Source: Tubiluchus corallicola (Eukaryota > Priapulida > Priapulimorpha > Priapulimorphida > Tubiluchidae). Taken from it: a stretch of 64,000 nt of DNA. Position numbers and translations under genes: made by a program. Shown in pieces: positions 60,680 through 64,000 of this stretch. Position 1 is the first letter of the stretch. Each line of letters begins with the position of its first letter. The notes below the pieces were generated by a model. The model saw only the letters and a list, made by a program, of their open reading frames with translations. It had not been told where the DNA came from and did not search any database. The stretch spans positions 262,501 to 326,500 of the forward strand of contig JAQGDQ010000180.1 of the NCBI GenBank assembly GCA_030141605.1. The letters run 5' to 3'.

Positions 60680-61657
60680 ATAGGTAGAAGTGGCGCAGGT
60701 ACAAATGACACAGGCAAAAATGGCACAGGAATAAATGGCACAAATGGAAAAATAGGAAAAAAGGCACTTATGTTATTTTCATGCAACATTTCTATAATGA
60801 AACTAGAATGCACTCAGTAAGAAGTCTGCCAAAGTCGAACGATCCTAATCTTACTCGTCTGATTCTTTTGATTAAAAAAATTTAACACTCAGATAAACAA
60901 GCAAACATATAAAAATGTACTCGTATTGGCATTATAGAGACTAGCAAAAGATTCACAAAATATTTTGTTCATTAAATAGATTTATAATCAGTAATGTACG
61001 AAAATTCCACGCAGTGTTTGTCTATTTCCTTTAATTTTCTTTAACCATATGGCGATGGTAATAGACTGACAGATACATATGTATCTACATAGTACCAAGT
61101 CACCTTATAAGGCTATTCACATTAAGGTTACAGACAGCGTTCCACACCTTTACAAGCGAGAATTTGTCGAAATGGAACCTGAAATTAACTCGTGCTTGTT
61201 TGTCCTGGTGGAGATAATAAAATAGAATTACCCTATCTTATAGCCAGGTCCTCCTCTTTCCAAAGAGCTATAATAGTCCCTCTGAGACGCCCACGAAGGG
61301 CTTCATGAATGCTTGTTGTACGTGGTGTTCTATCAAATTTTGTTAAAAAAAATACAGGGTGAAAAAACGCCCACTTTGGCAGTATCCACCCCCACCCTGT
61401 CCAGGAAGCTGTGTCAAAATATATCTTTCGTATCCCTTATAAGTTTACTGCTATAGATATAACGAACAAGAAACAACCAAACAGACAGACAAACAAACAA
61501 ACTGTGTTGAAGCATAACTTCTTTGGCAGAGGTAAAAATAACTAAAATAATTATACCGCACTGTAGCCCTAACCTTAAGCACATACATTACTAAGTGTGG
61601 CATTTTTACTGTGCCATTTTTACCTGTGCAATTTTTACCGTGTACCGGATCTGAATG
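60680..61657. repeat. Element with inverted tandem-repeat arms (GGCACAxGxAAAAAT)
   Basis: Left arm 60680-60770 carries GGCACAGGAATAAATGGCAC-type units. The right arm 61598-61657 carries the inverse (GTGGCATTTTTACTGTGCCA, then TGTGCAATTTTTACCGTG). It matches the unit of the array at 39360-40125. The 830-bp interior includes a patch at 61230-61440 without a clear identity. Confidence 0.65.
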
Positions 61658-61922
61658 CTATTATGGCATATGAAAGACTGAATCACTTCCACCTTTTCAG
61701 TCATATCTTCATCATGCCAATGTCTCCGTGATACACAAACCTTTCCCTCTGGAATACGATAACTTCCAAGAATAATTCGCTAACGAACTTACGCTTAATT
61801 AAAGATGAAGCGACTGACGACAATTATACAAGGATGCTGAAGCACTTTGCTGCCCTGTAATCTATCTGTCAACAACCTGACACGTACAGCCAATGTGGTG
61901 TCTATGTATATTCCACAAAGTA

Positions 61923-62264
61923 CGGTTTAACTACCTGAATACAAGAGGGTCAGGGCTAGGTTATGACCTTTTGGAATCCCGGTTTAACTACCTGAATACT
62001 AGAGGGTCAGGGCTAGGTTATGACCTTTTGGAGTCCCGGTTTAACTACCTGAATACAAGAGGGTCAGGGCTAGGTTATGACCTTTTGGAGTCCCGGTTTA
62101 ACTACCTGAATACTAGAGGGTCAGGGCTAGGTTATGACCTTTTGGAGTCCCGGTTTAACTACCTGAATACTAGAGGGTCAGGGCTAGGTTATGACCTATT
62201 GGAGTCCCGGTTTAACTACCTGAATACTAGAGGGTCAGTGCTAAGTTATGACCTTTTGGAGTCC
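61923..62264 (+). repeat. 57-bp minisatellite, six copies
   Basis: Units of CGGTTTAACTACCTGAATAC plus AGAGGGTCAGGGCTAGGTTA, exactly 57 bp each, with one or two substitutions per copy. Open in one frame as a 19-residue repeat, but no coding context. Confidence 0.95.
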
Positions 62265-62761
62265 CAAGGCTAATGAAATTATGGGCTCCCCCCTCAGATG
62301 GAGAAACCCCCCAACTCGCCCTCATACGTCTTGAATATTTTTTACTCATGATATTTACATATTTTAAAATAAACTTGTTGCAAATTTTTAAAATAAACTA
62401 GAATAGCTGTCTTTTGTTTGTCAATTCAAAATATTCTTTAACGAATACCATGTTACTATTTAATGCAAACCACATTAGCACAACCGTAGTGAAAAAATGG
62501 ATTTTTACCAAATGTTACCAAAGCTTGAGGCCTCCAAGGGGCCCTAGGCCAGAACCTATACTAGCCTACAAGACAACCCTGCCCTGCAGAGGGCATCTCA
62601 GAAATCACTATACACTTTACATTTTTTGTATTTACAGAAAAGAACAAAGCAAAATGTGTGTAAGTGATTACAGATGAACTAATCCTTTGAGGAATTCATT
62701 TAGCCAAAATAGGTAGACTTCTACATGTGTGCCACTTTCTTCACCAAAATTTAATGATTAA

Positions 62762-63304
62762 AGGAAAACCGGATGATTGTGTAAACATGAGTTCAGAATA
62801 AAGAATGCTCTAAAATATTGAAAGCTACAATAGCTTGTTTTCAATCAAAACTTTAATTAAATAATAATTACTTAAAATACTCAAATTTCGTTAAACTTTC
62901 AAAGCTATGCGCGGCTCAGTGAATCTACTAAGACTGGCAACGGCGCCTTTTTGTCACATTCACGTGTCCGACAAATAGAAGGTGGTACAGTGATAACCAT
63001 GTTCATGAACTGTAATGTTAGTTTCTGACGTCATACGACGTACAGCCCATTTTCATGACATCATGCGCTTAAGCAGTAACACTTACGCAAACGTGCTTGA
63101 CGCGTAAGGGAAGACGCCTGCCAATGCACAAACAGTGGTTAGTTTCTGACGTAAGCAATAGCTGTGTTCGGTTGCCGCTAATTAATTTTCTAAGCCAATT
63201 ATTCAAATATAAGAAACATTTGCTAACTTTTATAGTCAGGAAAATGTATATCTTGGACAGTAGATTAAAATGAGATTGAGTCTAAACAATCATCCGCTCT
63301 TCCT
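62762..63304. mobile_element. TTAA-flanked MITE related to family C
   Basis: Starts AGGAAAACCGGATGATTGT and ends CAATCATCCGCTCTTCCT, with TTAA at 62758-62761 and 63305-63308. 543 bp. The interior has the GTTAGTTTCTGACGTCA motif twice and no ORF of interest. Confidence 0.8.
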
Positions 63305-63329
63305 TTAAATACATTCATTTTTCTAACGT

Positions 63330-63362
63330 CGTCAATCGCTAGAACTGCGAAAAGGCTTTTTC
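63330..63362. mobile_element. MITE family A terminal fragment
   Basis: GTCAATCGCTAGAACTGCGA followed by AAAGGCTTTTT matches the right end of copies 2 and 3. Confidence 0.6.
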
Positions 63363-63519
63363 TAGCAAATTAAAGGTTGTGACACATGATTAACTCTAGT
63401 TGTGACACATGGTCCACTCGGTTGTTAGCCTAATCATAATAACCTTTTCGCCTATAATTGTTAATCAAAATCAGGGAGCGACATTCGAAAAACTGCAGTT
63501 AAGTTACGCGACATTAACG

Positions 63520-63556
63520 TGTGTCAAGCGTGTGTGTGCGTGCGTGTGTGCGAGCG
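63520..63556. repeat. (GT)n/(GC)n short tract
   Basis: GTGTGTGTGCGTGCGTGTGT-like run. Confidence 0.9.
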
Positions 63557-64000
63557 TCATGTTTTTCATTTGAGAGATAACAATGCACAACTGCAATCTG
63601 CAGACAAAAACCATTGTTTTGTATAAACAGTCAAACTTCTCCAATGTAAAGTTCTGGCATTTCCATTGTCTGTTGTATCCATTTGCTGTCTCATCACCTT
63701 GTTGTATCTCACTAAATGGATCTAATGACTATTTATGTGGCATAATTATTGAGCGCCAAAATTTGACGCACAAGCAGTTAGGGGGTCTGGGGGAGCGCTG
63801 AAAAGTCCCCCAGCAGGGTCCGAGGCGGAGCCCGGGCCACCAACCCATTTTTCTGTATTTAAACACATTTTGGAGGCCTCAAATGTAAATTCTAGTGCAT
63901 AGACTTCCTCAAACGTGAAAAATTCGGCTTTAATAAATATATTTTACCTACATTTACCTTGGTAATATTGATTGTATTCTATTGTGGTAGTCATATATCT

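Noticed and set aside
60541-60684. A frame with CRQLC and a later Cys as a possible second EH exon
   Set aside because: Reading from the TTTTAG acceptor in the required phase meets a stop, and the EH residues around the cysteines (F-x-G--CA--C) are absent.
61381-61450. CPGSCVKIYLSY as a possible EH C-x3-C segment
   Set aside because: There is no third cysteine, an early stop follows, and there is no acceptor in the right phase.

Overview
This is AT-rich nuclear DNA of an invertebrate animal. It has GT-AG introns of several kilobases, spliceosomal exon borders, no bacterial-style operons, a very high load of microsatellites, many short DNA transposons (MITEs) and decayed non-LTR retrotransposons (LINEs). 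The peptide gene near the right end resembles arthropod eclosion hormone, so an ecdysozoan (crustacean or chelicerate-like) is the best guess. EH-like peptides are also reported outside arthropods, and the species cannot be named from the sequence.

Only two host genes can be supported, both on the + strand. (1) The last three coding exons of URB2, a nucleolar ribosome-biogenesis protein, lie at 271-470, 7303-7414 and 14105-14260. Their phases join correctly and the C-terminal domain is clear. (2) The first coding exon of an eclosion-hormone-like neuropeptide precursor lies at 58746-58879. It carries a signal peptide and the first three cysteines; the rest is not found before the window ends.

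Everything else is repeats. URB2 intron 1 (471-7302) holds a hAT element with an 8-bp duplication, a pogo/Tigger-like MITE and a second hAT. Intron 2 (7415-14104) holds a pogo-like element with a LINE nested inside it, a CA-rich array and further MITEs. Downstream of URB2 is a 2-kb satellite (15340-17395) that appears to have grown from the end of the same pogo-like family and shows a 676-bp higher-order period. The 17.8-38 kb block holds MITEs flanked by TTAA, three copies of a long foldback element, a CpG-rich 69-bp minisatellite, and a decayed LINE ORF1 with coiled coil and SGNH-esterase remnants. That ORF1 is interrupted by a 5S-rRNA-derived SINE with an 11-bp target-site duplication and ends in a 60-bp in-frame array. 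From 39 to 58 kb come inverted tandem arrays, large microsatellites, a (CAG)n tract held between 140-bp inverted arms, several LINE tails and more MITE copies. From 58.9 kb to the end is the open intron of the EH-like gene, with another TTAA MITE, a 57-bp minisatellite and an element with tandem-repeat inverted arms.

The two host genes have no evident functional link. The most interesting signals are structural: transposon ends turning into satellites, tandem repeats arranged as inverted arms, and the 5S SINE. No convincing new multi-gene system was found.
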